NCBI GenBank assembly: GCA_037179385.1
Contig: CM074200.1
Coordinates: 35,963,884 to 36,027,883 of the forward strand
DNA length: 64,000 bases
From: Holothuria scabra
Lineage: Eukaryota; Echinodermata; Holothuroidea; Aspidochirotida; Holothuriidae
Direction of reading: 5' to 3'
The translations under genes and the position numbers were made by a program. Below, piece by piece: positions 47,353 to 59,695 of the stretch; position 1 is the first letter of the stretch; each line of letters opens with the position of its first letter. The notes beneath the pieces were generated by a model. That model was not told the DNA's origin. It saw nothing but the letters and a program-made list of their open reading frames with translations, and searched no databases.

Positions 47353-49023
47353 CTAAATCCCAAATTTTGTTCCAAGGGTAGTTGGGGTGCTTGTTAACGA
47401 TAGAGTAACATTATCCAGTCGTAACTTTTTCACAATATCCTTAGTATCCCGACATGCCTTGGCAAAGCTTTTGTCCGCACTAAACAATTTTTTCAAAATG
47501 GAACACGAAAGTATTAAGGAAGGGGAACACACATCACAATTAGGCCTAGAATTGGACCAGATAGAGGGGCAAACACTACGCAGTTGCTTTGCAACGAAAT
47601 AGCGGACTGTCAATAGGTGTGCGGGCAGGTCTTTTCCAAGAAGAAGAGGGAATAACGGTTTAACCAGCAAGGCATTCATTTTAACTTTCAAGTCATCGAT
47701 ACCTAATCCCCCACAATTCTTTGGCAAAGTAATAACGTCACGGGAGACAAGATCAGGTTTGTTTACTCCCCATATAAAGGCGAACACAGCTTTGTGTATC
47801 TCCTTAACTACCCGTTCAGGTATCGGAAAAACTGGGCCCAAAAAATAAAATAGTGGGTAAACCGCCATATTAACGACCCTGGCTTTCTCTATGAGGGTTA
47901 AATGCCTTCTTGACCAAGTTCTGACTCGAGACTGCGTAGTTGTGATTTTTGTGGCCCAATTGCTAAAAACAGAATCACAAGTACCGAACACTATCCCTGT
48001 TACTTTAATGCCAGAGGAGCTCCATTGTATATTGCCCGGAAGTGGTTGTGAGGAAAACTTTCCCAGTTTCAACCCATACGTTTTCGCCAAATTGATGCAA
48101 GCACCGGTCGCTCTTTCAAAATTCTTTAAGGTTTCAAAAAACTGTAAGATTTCTGAAACACGCGTTGCGATGCATGTTGCATCGTCAGCGTATTGAAGGA
48201 ATTTGACCCGCTTAGTACTTCCTGGAATTACAAAACCATTAATATTATCACAATAATTAATGAATCTTGCCAAGGGCTCGATAAATAAGACATACAACAG
48301 TGGCGATAAGGGACAGCCTTGCCTAACTCCTCTTGATATGTAAACTTTATCCGAAAGATACCCATTAATCAGCAAACGGCTGTAAATATTGCCATACAAA
48401 ATAGAGATCCATTTCTGAAAGTTGTTGCCAAAGTTAAGCTTTCGTAGAATTTTCATTAAAAAAGACCAGTTCACCATATCAAAAGCTTTTTGTTGATCTA
48501 TAGATATAAGAGCACATGGTGATTCCCCAATATACAAAAATCACAAATGTCTCTTACAATAATCAAATTACCATGAATAGATCTCCCTGGAACAGCACAA
48601 GTTTGAAACTCATTGACGATGTTTGGAAGGATTAACTTTAGCCTAGTTTGCAAGATTTTGGCAAGTATCTTATAATCAGTGTTGAGTAGACTGATGGGCC
48701 GCCAGTTTGACGGGTTAGTGGTATCGCCCTTTTTAGGGATCAGAGTAATAACACCAGTGCGTTGACTTTCGGTCAGAGTGCCATTATCGAAAATGTCATT
48801 GAACACATCGACCAGGTCGTTTTCCAACAAATCGATAAAATGTTGGTAAAATTCTGTAAGGCAGGCCGTCATTACCGGGAGACTTATTCTTAGTACAAGT
48901 TGAGAGAGCACTTCTAACTTCGTCTAGACTGATGACTTTCTCCATTCTATCACTATCATCATCACTTACTTTGGAATCTAAACAATTGATAAAACATCTT
49001 GCATGTTTGTATCTACAGTACAA
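47353..49023 (-). pseudogene. LINE ORF2, reverse transcriptase
   Basis: The frames are offset by frameshifts near 48510 and 48880, but motifs run in order: NKSPGNDGLPY (RT0-1 region), TLIPKKGD and NWRPISLLNTDYKILAK, LISIDQQKAFDMVNW (first catalytic Asp), RGVRQGCPLSPLLY, and LQYADD with the catalytic YADD at residues 116-119 of the 394-codon frame starting at 48537. The thumb region and KCGGLGI-like block (PKNCGGLGIDDL) follow. This is the enzyme for target-primed reverse transcription of the LINE RNA. Catalytic residues are kept but the ORF is broken. Confidence 0.92.
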
Positions 49024-49536
49024 TCTTTCAGTAAAGAGACGCGTATAAAAATTATGGAATGCGTCTGATATTTCATTTTGTCTGGAAACGTTTCTTCCAT
49101 GCTTATTTCGTATATTATTAATAACCCTCTGTTGAGCTCGGCGTTTCTCTCTCTACAGAAGAACGCAGAGGGTTTTTCGTTTTCATCAAGTAACTGAACT
49201 CGAGAACGGATACATGCCCTCGGAGTTCGCTTTCTATGATACCATCAACCTCGTCCTTGCTTAAGTTGTTACATATTCTTTGTAAAGATAACCTATGATC
49301 CTCTTTACACGAGCAATACGCACACTGTGCTCAATAGCAAGCTGTTTGATCCTGCCTTTAATGTTTTCCCCACCAAAGAGATGTAGATTTGAATCCAGGC
49401 TTGAGAGTGGACCATAATTTGTAACGGAGCGTAACCTCACAGAAAGCATTGTCCTTGCTAAGGGAAGTATTGTACTTCCAATAACCCTTGCCATTCTTAA
49501 ACGAGCTTGAAAAACTTGAAAGCCACATGAACGCAG
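49024..49536 (-). pseudogene. LINE ORF2, linker between endonuclease and RT
   Basis: Short frames at 49494-49261 and flanking frames carry no strong motif but sit between the endonuclease and RT blocks and keep the expected spacing. They are interrupted by stops and frame changes. Confidence 0.6.
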
Positions 49537-50225
49537 TCATGGTCTGAGTAAGGACAATAAAGCAATTAGAGCACTATTGAGAACAAAATCTTTTGAAAGG
49601 TAGACTCTATCCAGTCTTGATTTCAGATAATTGCCCACCCGTGACCACGTATAACCGGGATGTAAAGGGTGCAAAAATCTGTAACTATCAACGAGGTTAT
49701 AAACGGAGACGAGATCGGTGATTTCGTTCTGACCGGCTGTGCAATATGAGTTAAGGGAAAGATTTTCGCGATCTATGCTTTCCATAACACAATTAAAATC
49801 GCCACCAAGAATCAAAGGATTGGGACCACGCAAGTAAAAATCAAGGTTACGTAAAATTCCCTTCTTTTCTCCGGGGGATTTGGGCAATGTACATTACACA
49901 CACGGAAGGTGGCCCCGTTCAAAGAACAAAGAAGGGAAATACAGCGACCTTTAATCTGCCGACGAACTTGGGAAACATTCCACCGGTGCTTGCCACTTAA
50001 AGCGATACCCACGCCTCTAGAGTGAGAGGTTAAACTGGAAGAAAAATAAACTGGTCCGTCCCATTCCCGTTTAAAGCACGTAAAATCCATTTCTGATGAT
50101 AAATAAAGTTCTTGTAACAGGATGATATCAAAGGTGAAGATTTTCAACCATTGAATAATGCGTGATCGTTTTGAATGATTACGTAGGCCATTAACATTGA
50201 GAGTAGCAATTGACAGGTTGGCCAT
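49537..50225 (-). pseudogene. LINE ORF2, APE-type endonuclease
   Basis: ORF2 starts at 50225 (MANLSIATLNVNGLR). Motifs: LNVNGL (catalytic Asn), DIILLQE (catalytic Glu), RGVGIALSG, VCNVHCPN, then after a frameshift near 49870 LILGGDFNCV (Asp/Asn), HPGYTWSRVG and KSRLDRVYLS. This domain nicks target DNA for LINE insertion. One frameshift splits it; the terminal SDH motif was not seen. Confidence 0.9.
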
Positions 50226-50232
50226 AGGAAAA

Positions 50233-50427
50233 TTATTGTCTTAGAAAGTACTTGTCAAAGAACTCAACCTCTTTTCCGCTCACAAATTCGGCGTGTTTAC
50301 AGGCGAGGTGCTGGATCCAATCCCATGGGGTAGAAAAGGTCGAATGGCAGCTTCTGCGAGCACATGAATACTCATGTGACTTTAACTTTGGGTGATGTTT
50401 TGCAACAAGGGAAGTTGTTTTACGACG
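50233..50427 (-). pseudogene. LINE ORF1, C-terminal zinc-finger fragment
   Basis: The frame ends at TAA (50235-50233), 7 bases before the ORF2 ATG. It contains a C2H2 finger, C-x4-C-x12-H-x4-H, spelling SCARRSC then WIQHLACKH. It is open back to a stop at 50430. Upstream ORF1 is missing. Zinc fingers near the end of ORF1 are known in Tx1-type LINEs. Confidence 0.6.
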
Positions 50428-50524
50428 CTAAGCGACCACGAGTGCGGGAACAGCCAAGTTGGCTCATGAATTACAACTTCACGTCGGGTGGCAACCAGTT
50501 CAACAATTTGGATCAAATTTGGTA

Positions 50525-50690
50525 TTTTTTTTTTGAAAGGCCGGTTCAGATGGGAAAACCGTAGATTGCTCTTGGATGAAAAACCCACCTTACTTTGACC
50601 CGGCCAGGAATCGAACTCCAGACCTTCCGGTTGCTAAGCTTCATCGCTTCAAATGCCACCGCCTTTATCCACTCAGCCATAGAACCGGTC
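50525..50690 (-). mobile_element. tRNA-derived SINE with A tail
   Basis: The minus strand from 50690 has box A TGGCTGAGTGGATAAAGG and box B GGAGTTCGATTCC, with spacing long enough for a class II (Ser/Leu-like) tRNA head. A short unrelated body follows and then a run of ten A (50534-50525). The acceptor and T stems pair poorly, so it is not a functional tRNA gene. Confidence 0.65.
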
Positions 50691-51108
50691 TAGATAGCTA
50701 GTGTAGCTAGCTGAGAAGCATATGTGACTGCAGTACACTAAAAGTTCAAAACACTAATGATTTTCACGCAACGGTGGATGTGACTGATCAATTGTAACGT
50801 CAAGTGAAAGTACCGTCAAAATTGGTTGGCCTAAGCCACGCTCAATGCCGGGCAAAAATCGGCATTGTTTTCGTGCAACAGTCACAGGTGGGTCATTAGT
50901 TGCTTTTCAGCTATAGAGGGATCCGATCAGCGCTTGTTTTTATAACTGACTGTCAGGCAGCCATTAGTGGGGTCTACAAGCCTCACTTTTACTACGAGTG
51001 TTTCCTTTGTACACTCTTTTGTAATTGAATTTCGCTCGATTGATGTTCGAGTGTAACTAGGGTCTATAAGCAGTATGAGCAATATAAGCAGTACTGAATA
51101 TATGTGAT
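50691..51108. other. Unassigned sequence
   Basis: Nothing recognised. Confidence 0.3.
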
Positions 51109-51328
51109 ATAGAGACTTTGCAATTACGTCACGGAACCGCCATGCTGGAGGACATTCTTGCCAAATACACGTGGCTTTGTGCCGAACGCAATGCACAGAG
51201 TGCATTGTGGTGGGCACGGTGTGTACACATTCAACGAGCAAGCGCGCCCAGTGTGGTTTACTACGTAGTTTCATGTACTCCAACATGGCCGCCGGAGAGT
51301 ATTATGACGTCATGTGAAAAGCCTCTAT
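51109..51328. mobile_element. 220-base MITE with TGACGTCA-containing inverted ends
   Basis: The left end ATAGAGACTTTGCAATTACG and the complement of the right end, ATAGAGGCTTTTCACATGACG, are inverted. The pairing continues to GCCATGCTGGAG and the complement CTCCAACATGGC. The interior is GC-richer than its surroundings. Target duplication is unclear (flanks GTGAT and TGCTTC). Confidence 0.65.
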
Positions 51329-52880
51329 TGCTTCGAAGTAAAAGCTGTAAAACTATATTATAGTTTACTACCGCGATCATCTCAATCACGCCATTGCAAT
51401 TTAAAGTCGCAAAGGGGAATATCCCGTTGAAATTTTGAAGCTTAACTTGCACTCCCACGATCAACTATGGTGTCCTGAAAAGGGATGTGACTATGTGTCA
51501 CCACAGAGAAATGGAAACGCCTATAGTAATGGTGAAATAGCAAATTATACTTCACCACAAGACTGGCACAACCATGCATTTACCGAAGAGGTTTAGGCAT
51601 TTAAAGGGTGTGGGTGTACAATTTACGATCTATTGTAATATTATTCGTACGAGAAAAGGGCAAACGGTGTAAACAATAATTTTGTAACATCTGGGCGAGA
51701 GAGATTCTAAGAACTTAAAATATACTCAAAATAGATATATTCTAGAAATGTGTAGTCAGTCAATCAGTCAACAAGTCGATTAGATGAATAAACAAAGAGG
51801 CAGACAGACAGACAGAAAGTAAGACAGAAAGATAGATGAGATGTAACGGCGTACCAACAAGAATGTGTTATACATGTCAAGTACATAAAAAGCCTGTATG
51901 ATAAAGTATAAAAACTGTTTCAAATCCAGAAGTATACAGTGACAGGAATACATTCATAGTATATCCGATAGTTACTGGGGAGATACGCGTGTATTAGTAT
52001 ACTTCCATGGTTTCCTGCAGAGGCATGCAGCGTGCCGGTCTCAAACTTCCCCGCGGAGCGGACTCGGTTTGTTCACTCACCCTTTAAGGCTTGGCAAACC
52101 ATGGATGGCGGGGGTATGACTGAACAAGGAATAGGCCCTACAGTCTGCTACACAGGCAAGTCCCAAACATCAAGCCGCCTATATATGGCGTCGATGAAAA
52201 TATCAAGTCGAATGGCTTTATGAACTGACTTCATGCACTGTCATTTTTTTTTTTTTTTGGGTGGGGGGGGGGGGGGGACTTTCCGTTCTGCCCTGTTATG
52301 CAAAAGAGGTCGCGGACGAGCTTGTCGTGGAAGACAAATGATACGATAACACCATGCCCATTGCAGCCTAAGGTATATCCTTAACTTATGGCATCACCGT
52401 TTGCATGGCTGAGTCGTATGTAATGACATTAGCGCTGCACTCCTAAACTAAAATGCGCAAGTTCAACCTGACTACTGTACCGTACTTCTCTACGCCTTTC
52501 AGTCCACAATGTAGCAATCACGTGTTTAATTGATCCCTGACTCATTATAGCTATGACTATTCAATGGTAGTGTCAGAAGTAGCTCGAGCTACTAATGACC
52601 TAGTTCCTAATTTGACAGGATATCGTGCAATAACGAATGGCATCTTTGTCACGCTTACCACTAAACGCATGTCGCGTCAAATTGTCTTACTTAATAACCA
52701 AAATTAGCTGTAAATTACATATTAATTAATGGCGCAAGGGTCAACATAATTCATCTGAAGCCTTCCTGTTCATTTACTGTTTTAGAATAACCGCGCGGGA
52801 AAAGGGCCAGGATGTAAACACACAAACGCATATCAGCAAATATACACTCTCAAGTATATGAGGAAAACCATTTCAGCAAA
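51329..52880. other. Unassigned sequence
   Basis: Contains a T-run plus G-run at 52242-52278 and CAGA/GACA-rich sequence at about 51800-51835. No gene recognised. Confidence 0.35.
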
Positions 52881-53231
52881 TTGCATATATGCTGTTCTAT
52901 CGTCAACCAAACTGCCTCTGATACTATGGAAGTATCTCAATGCCCACGCCATTATTTCATCATTTCCATAGAAGATGGACTACTGAACATGAATACAACT
53001 AAATTTTCAGAAATGCCAACAAATCCTCAAAGTGACGCGAAGAATCTTGCAGAAAAAAGAAGATGCTGTGATAGCCTATATGGTGACAATGCAGTTGGAA
53101 GGTTTCGATGCAATCGTTGCTTTCCTGACTCGGTAAATGACTACTTGTTTTACAATAACAAATATAACAAAGAGGAACCTGAGAACTCCCCTCCCCCTAC
53201 CGTAAAGCTTAACACTCGATACAAGGTTTGA
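52881..53231 (+). CDS. Hypothetical small ORF or exon
   Basis: 116 codons, hydrophilic, with a Cys-containing stretch (RRCCDSLYGDN, then RFRCNRCFPDS) and a Tyr/Asn/Lys-rich C-terminal part. I recognise no family. The end reads TACAAGGTTTGA, where AAG/GT could be a weak splice donor, so it might be a first coding exon. It is not part of any repeat seen here. This is weak evidence; a chance frame is as likely. Confidence 0.2.
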   Translation: MHICCSIVNQTASDTMEVSQCPRHYFIISIEDGLLNMNTTKFSEMPTNPQSDAKNLAEKRRCCDSLYGDNAVGRFRCNRCFPDSVNDYLFYNNKYNKEEPENSPPPTVKLNTRYKV

Positions 53232-53731
53232 TACTATTGTAACATAAATACTCAGTCGGTTCGGTTTTGATTGTGTTGTTTCTTAATGTATTCACCATTA
53301 CGTTACCATGCGTAGCCCCCCACGTCATCGCATTGCCATATTTTATGTTCCGCCGTATTATAATCCCCTGAATAGCAAAACAGATCAATTAAGGACAAAA
53401 ATCTCATAATCCATGTAAGGGAAAAAATCTCATAAACCATGAAAAAGAGTTACCCTTGAGGGTAGAATTCCATGTCTCAACTGAGATAGAAGATACTATA
53501 GGGCCTACAGTGCTATACACAACACACACGTAGAATATTTCACACAAAGGGCGTAAATATCGGGGCGCTGTTCAATTATCTTTATTATGTAAAAAAATAT
53601 TTGTCAACGTCGGACGGAACTTAAAAAGGTGCACTGACGGTTGAAAATCTGTAACTATATAGCCAGCCCATATTGCATGTGAGTATGGTCATGGTCAAAT
53701 TAGACCTGCAGTAAGTATGTATGAGGCAGAG

Positions 53732-53748
53732 CAGGGTTTCTCAACTGG
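53732..53748 (+). mobile_element. Solo hAT-like terminus
   Basis: CAGGGTTTCTCAACTGG resembles the start of Charlie-type hAT elements, and GC-rich sequence follows. I found no matching right end in the window, so it is probably a truncated relic. Confidence 0.35.
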
Positions 53749-56700
53749 TCGCGCCGAGTCACTTGTGACGCACGGCACCTTTTCAGGCGGCGCGCGTATA
53801 AGGCTAGGTGACCGCGCGAAAGGAACCGAGTAAGATTTCAAATTGAGTTTGCAAAGAGAATGAGCGGCTTAGCCACCACTTTCATTCAAGCATCCCTCAA
53901 CATGAAAGTAAGGTCCAAGAACATGTGATGTCGTGGTTTACCAAATATTGTCTGTTGAAAAATCATATCCTCTCTCACAAGATGGAAAAAAGGAAGAACG
54001 TCATACAGTTATAAAGCGGACATCTTAGCACGGACCCATAAAGTCCTACATGGAAATACATGAAAAGACAGGAAAGGGAGTTTCCTTTCCCCCTTAGACC
54101 TCTTACACACAGAAATCCTTTGTCATTAATGTGCCCCTCCCATAAAAAGTTGGTTACTCTGGCTAGGGGTATGATGACATTTCTCGTTTTTTTCATTCTA
54201 TTAAGGGGCGCTTCACCGAATATAATTGGGCAAATCTACTGTATTTCAGTCTGTGCTTCAAAACGCTTTGCTGTAGGAACCAAACTATAGTATCATGCCA
54301 ACAATCTCGATTCCACGAAGCCATTAACTTAACTTTTAAAATTGACTGCGGACCTCCCTTTCTTACAGTAGCAAAGCCACTCAAGCGCTACCTTGAAACA
54401 GAAATAACTATACCTTTACTTTATGGTAGATATAAAAGTAAATAGGCTTAGATGACATGTGTATGAAGCCGAATTGAAATAGTAAAAGCTGGTGAAAGAG
54501 AACCCATTACATAGATAGTAAATGTTGCATCGTTTGAAATTGTTAGATTTGGGAACCGGTACTCACGAGATACAGCATACTACGCAATTACAGAGCTGCT
54601 TTTTATTCAAACATCAATGTGTTCATTCGTTTAATTTTCCACTTTCCTTCATTGAACTCACCTTGTATTCAGTGTATCTTACTAATCCCAGGTCCTCTTC
54701 TCTTACATATACCTATACTGAGACTCATTTCGTTACCCTGCGAAATGCTGAAACCTTAGAGCTTCAAAACTCCACTCCACATCGGGGTTTGACCCTGGAT
54801 CCCACCAAGAGCCCAAAGAAGTGTCCCTGGATCCCACTTACAAAGATCGGGCTTTGCGCTCGGTTTCGCGTTACCCGCGAAAGTTTATTCCGCTCACCAT
54901 ATTTATTTGCCCTCCATTTGCCTCTTCCCCCACTTTTTTAATCCTGATGCCGCCATTGCTAACCGAACCCACAGGCATACTTTAATTGTGTCTGTCTTGT
55001 CTACACACTGACTTAGTATTATCTACATTGGTTGAAATCGATATTTTTATAGTTGCTTTAACGAACATGGATTCAGTCGTTTCACCAATATTCTGCGTCT
55101 GATGAACGCAGGGTTGAGTATTATTCAATGAGTGTCAGGCTAATGAAAGTACACGATAACGGATGAATTATCAAATTAGTCAAGTTTGGACCGTTGCATT
55201 GGAAATTGCCTTTGAAGTTAGCCTATATGTGAATGCAATCAATACATATTCAATTGCTGTGCCATGAGCGAAAACAGGAGACGGGGTCAGGAGGTATAAC
55301 GGGGAAATGTCAGGTGTTTGGTTTGAGATCAATCGGCTGAAGAAAGTTTATACACTACTTCTACACGATCATGTTTTAAAAGAGGCACATAGAGTATCGT
55401 TGATAATTCTAACCGACCTTTCCTTATACGTTGCCAAAACACTGAATGAAACCGAAAATACCATGACTTGGTCCACGAATAGCTGAGGAAGTTAAGAATC
55501 AACATGACTTTTGAGGTTACAACGAGATAATAAACCGCAAATTTTACAAAAGCACACAACACAAACAAGTAAAGGGAAAACAGGGTCATTCCCCAGCACC
55601 GAAGAGAAGTTGTTTCGCTTTCACTTAGATCTTAAAGAATATATCCCGATATGAAATAATAACATTTATCCTATTTTAACATCATTTTAAGCACGTTTAT
55701 CACAATTTAATATCAACTTCAGCAACTAAATGACCTTAAACCACGAGTAAAAATAATTTCAATGAGTGTTCAATGACCGAAAGATACCTACTACATTAAA
55801 CACAACTGAAATCTTTTGCAATTGAAGCGCTTTAGAGGCCACATTTTTACCTTTATAACATAAATACCTTGTCATTAATACCTGCAATATTTTCCAAAGG
55901 GTTTATTGAATGTGTGTGACGGTGTAAGATGTTTTTTTCCCGCCCGAATTGCAATATTTATGTGCGAACTCGCACGCAAGAGCTGCACTTTTTGGCTTCC
56001 GTATCTAAGTGGATTTCATGTTGGCAACGGGCTTTGCGTAATCATTTGTATCGCTGAGCCCATGTTGGACTTGCAAGTTGATGGATGACCTTGGGGGAGG
56101 CAAAATACATATCGAGTGAAATTTTGGTAGACATTTTTGGTAGGCATACCGTCCTTCTTCCAGCTACTACTTTCACCATTTACAGAATGTAAAAATAAAC
56201 ATTCGAGTTCCCAGTCAAGATAATTTTTATCTAAAATTCACTTTTATTTCAACTGACCTCAGACTAGTAGAGGTTTCCCAATTGAGGACCCTAAACACGA
56301 GTCATTAACACGCCGAGCGATGGCTTTAATCGAAGGAAACGGGTTTCTTTAATCGGTAAAACCTGCATGTTCTATGAACCGAGTGATGCCAGTATGTACA
56401 AAAAAAAAAAAAAAAAAACACGCACTAAAAAATTAAACGATATTTTGCTATCTCCAGGTCTATGCTTTCATACTGTTTCATGTCATGAAATTGCAACCTC
56501 ACTCTCGATTATCAGCGGAGCTAACTTTAACGGCGCGTAGTCGCGTATAGCCTACATAATTGATTCAGATTTTAAGTCTTTCACACTTGCGATGTATCAC
56601 ATTAACACATTAATTTGTGAAATCTCCCGCTGGTTTACCTCTTTTTTATACGGAGGGTTCTACAGAGCAAGGGATGGGAACATGGGGTAAAAAGGTGCAG

Positions 56701-56866
56701 CTGGAGTGAAAAAGTACTAAAAATTACGAAAAGTGACCAGTTTCAACACAAGGAGCAAACGCCTAATGCTACAAAACGGACACGATCAAAGCGGAGGAAA
56801 GGGCTGGATCTGGATAAAAAAAAACCCTCCCTTCTTAGTTAATCATCATTATTCGTTTTTTCCCTT
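53749..56866. other. Unassigned sequence
   Basis: Contains an A-run at about 56400-56419. A 139-codon plus frame at 54522-54941 and an 86-codon minus frame at 55329-55589 show no recognisable domain. No repeat ends identified. Confidence 0.35.
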
Positions 56867-57061
56867 ATGTTTTGGTCTCCTGTCGTACAGTTTACAGTTT
56901 CCTCGTGTCCATTTCTAAGCACGTGTACAGAACCTTACTTTCATTTTATTCACGGCCTCATGCCTAGCCTAAAACATTTCGTTTCGAATCTCCGCAGGAG
57001 ATTTACGGAGGAAGTTTCCTACTACCCAGCCCAAAGTTTTCCCATTATTTATTCTCTCGCC

Positions 57062-57757
57062 ATGGCCACCTTTGGTAAAACCAGATTTGCCAGCCACATT
57101 AATTTTTTGGGAACTTGTCTTCGTAGACATGTAATTCCAAGAGGTTTCAGACTTAATTTTCACGTTCAGTCCGAGTACGATTTTCATTTTAGACGGGACA
57201 CCTCACGATACTTACGTTCGTGTTCTTTTAGTCTGATACGTTCTACCATTCGTAGCATGGAAAGGAAGAAGGCTTCTTTTGACACTACCATTGAGGAAAA
57301 AAAGTCACTTCTTTTTGAAACCTTACCCCAAGCTGCAGAAGTTCGCTTCCTTATTCATATTTACAATCGTAGACTACATAACTTCCTACAAGACTCCAAA
57401 GCCAGGACCTTGGCTAGCCTGTTGCCCAAATCCCCGTCCACCGAATTCGAACCTAACATTAATAACCAGCCAGACACCAAGCTTGTAGTCACTATTCCGC
57501 CCGATCTGGAACTCTCTTCCTCTGAGCGCTCAGTTTTAGCGAAAGGTCTCAACTTTGTTCCACTGAACCCCCTTCCTGATGAGTTTTCCATACGCAGAGA
57601 CGTTTCGTCTTTCTGTAGGAAACTCCGCCTTCGCTACCATTTCGGGATAACAGACCATCAGGATGATACCCCTCAGAGGAAGTTCCCAACCCCGCCAACC
57701 CTGTCCGTTCCTCCTGGACGCCCAAGCCAGGAGAAAATCCCACCCTTGACAATGTAA
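57062..57757 (+). pseudogene. Penelope-like ORF, N-terminal region
   Basis: From MATFGKTRFASH it continues with CLRRHVIPRGFRLNF, a basic/helical region and then a block typical of the segment before the RT: SSSERSVLAKGLNFVPLNP, then FCRKLRLRYHF. The frame ends at a stop at 57757, but homology shifts to another frame around 57690-57712, where WTPKPGENPTLD is encoded. A Met at 56867 opens the same frame earlier; I prefer 57062 because its context (GCCATGG) is better and upstream residues look unrelated. Confidence 0.8.
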
Positions 57758-58635
57758 TCAATACCATTTACAAAGATGTCAACGATCTCCTCCCTCCTAA
57801 AATGACCGCACTGCGTAACCTTCGTCCTGAAGAACGAGATGCCATTTTATCCCTCAAAAGTAACAGGGATATCATTATTAAACCAGCTGACAAGGGTGGT
57901 GCTGTCGTGGTGTGGCGGAAGGACCTGTATATTGCTGAGGCCAACAAACAGCTATCCGACCAAAGTGCTTATTTAGAACTTCCCGCTGACCCCACTCCTG
58001 AGTGCCAAAAGTTAGTTAAAAACACTTTGACCCAACTCATGGACAATAAACAACTACCCCAAAACGCTACTTCTCTACTCCACCCTTGCCCACAGATTTC
58101 TAACTTCTACCTGCTTCCCAAAATCCACAAAGCCAACAACCCTGGCAGACCTATCGTCTCTTCACACAGCTGCCCCACCGTACTTATTTCTGAGTATGTG
58201 GATTCTGTGCTTTCCCCTTTAGTTTCAGCTTTGCCGTCGTTTGTTCAAGACACGCCACATTTCTTGAGACTTATTCGTGACTTTGAGTTTCCTGAAAATT
58301 GTGGAGAACGTCTTTTATTCACCATGGATGTGTCCAGCCTCTACACGTCAATTCCTCATAATGCTGCCTTAACAGCTATCCGTTACTACCTAGACAAACG
58401 GCGTGATCCCCTTGTACCGACTGACACCTTCCTACGTTTAACGGAACTTGTTCTCAAGCAAAATTGTTTTCAGTTTAATGGGCGTTTTTTCCGTCAAGTT
58501 AAAGGAGTGGCCATGGGAACCAAAATGGGTCCCTCTGTTGCCTGTTTGACCATGGGCCACTTTGAAGAACAACTTTTTCTCAGTATACCGGGCCACGACC
58601 TATACTTTACAAAAGGTATATTGATGATATTGTAG
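57700..58635 (+). pseudogene. Penelope-like reverse transcriptase
   Basis: Counting from the Met at 57802: IIIKPADKGGAVVVW (25-38), FYLLPKIHK (102-110), GRPIVSS (115-121), FTMDVSSLYTSIPH with the first catalytic Asp (173-186) and GVAMGTKMGPSVACL (235-249). The frame then runs to a stop at 58635, because a single-base shift just upstream of 58614 moves the catalytic YIDD into the next frame. This RT copies the element RNA; Penelope RTs are the relatives closest to telomerase. Confidence 0.93.
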
Positions 58636-59213
58636 GAGTTGCCTCTGGATCCCGTCGTGATTTAGAAACTTTTATCGACTTTGTTAATTCCTTTTGCCCC
58701 TTTTTGAAATTTACCCATTGTATCTCGGACTCATCTGTTGTTTTTCTCGACCTTAAACTGTCCATCAACAACCGTACAATTACCTCTAACCTACACTTTA
58801 AGCCAACCGACTCGCATAACTACCTTTTGTACCCTTCCAATCACCCCAAATCTTGCACTAAATCTATCCCTTATTCCCAGCTCTTGCGAGCCAGACGAAT
58901 TTGTTCGGAGGATTCTGACTTCTCTACTGCCTCTGAAGAAATTTTGTCCTCATTTGAAAAACGCCAGTACCCTGCCAAAATCCTCTCTAATGCCCTACGC
59001 AGAATTCAAGGAACCAGCAGAAAAGAAGCCTTGGAGAAAAAGAGCAAATCTGGTACCAATCTACGTATTCCTTTAGTTATTTCTTATCACCCTTCGATCC
59101 GTCCTATTTTACACGCTATCCACAAAAATGTAAAGTTGCTCCGACAAGACCCCTCAACCCGTGATGTTTTCCCGGAACCCCCATCACTGCCTTTAGAGTT
59201 GAGAAAAATTTAG
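58614..59213 (+). pseudogene. Penelope-like RT, catalytic YIDD to thumb
   Basis: Begins with RYIDDIVGVASG; YIDD lies at 58617-58628 and is intact. It is followed by FTHCISDSSVVFLDLKLS, LHFKPTDSHNYL, YPSNHPKSCTKSIPYSQLLR and RARRIC, the standard Penelope palm/thumb order, then SYHPSIRPIL. It ends at a stop at 59213, with homology continuing in a third frame from about 59193. Confidence 0.92.
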
Positions 59214-59695
59214 CCAACCATTTAGTTCGGGCTTCCCACCCACAAACTTCTTTCGACGACACGGCTGGTACCTTTCCATGTAACCGTCCGAGGTGTAATA
59301 CATGTCCAGTTGTCGGCAAACACGACCTCGTCAACATTTCTGGCCCCAACGGCAATAGCTTTACTGTCAAACAAAGATTCTCCTGCATTTCCTCAAATGT
59401 AGTATATATTTTAGCTTGTGGGAGATGTAACTCGTTGTATGTGGGAGAGACCAAGCGCCGCCTCGCGGATCGAGTCACCGAGCACCTTAGGTCCATCAAA
59501 CAGAATCTCCATGGATACCCGGTGGCTGCACATTTCAACCCCCCTTCACCTTGTTCAATACAGCATTTAACCGTTACGGCAGCTGTAATGTGCCGAGGCT
59601 CCGATCGTGACCGCCTTAGTGCTGAAAACCGACTGATCATGAGGCTAGGTACTCTCGCTCCACACGGACTTAACGTTAGAATTGATCTTTTGTAA
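59193..59695 (+). pseudogene. Penelope-like GIY-YIG endonuclease domain
   Basis: Begins EKNLANHLVRAS. It has a Cys cluster (C-x4-C-x2-C in PCNRPRCNTCP), then SCISSNVVYILACGRC, SLYVGETKRRLADRVTEH and, near the end, SAENRLIMRLGTLAPHGLN. The VVYI and YVGE pair is the GIY-YIG core; the Arg (KRRL), His (TEH) and Glu (AEN) match catalytic positions. The domain nicks target DNA during insertion. It terminates at TAA at 59693-59695. Confidence 0.9.

Larger units (their letters stand above)
46515..50427 (-). mobile_element. Tx1/L1-type LINE, decayed, with poly(A) tail
   Basis: Minus-strand order: remnant of ORF1 with a zinc finger (50427-50233), ORF2 endonuclease, reverse transcriptase, C-terminal CCHC motif, 3' UTR, AATAAA (46554-46549), then 24 A (46538-46515). 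ORF1 and ORF2 are separated by only 7 bases. The endonuclease is of the APE type. CX4C-HX4C spacing at the C-terminus and an ORF1 C2H2 finger fit the Tx1/L1 group. Several frameshifts and a 5' truncation make it dead. Confidence 0.88.

Noticed and set aside
50597..50690. Functional tRNA (Ser/Leu-like) on the minus strand
   Set aside because: Box A and B are present but acceptor and T stems pair poorly and an A-tailed body follows; a SINE head explains it better.
54522..54941. 139-codon plus frame
   Set aside because: No recognisable domain, biased composition, no supporting context.
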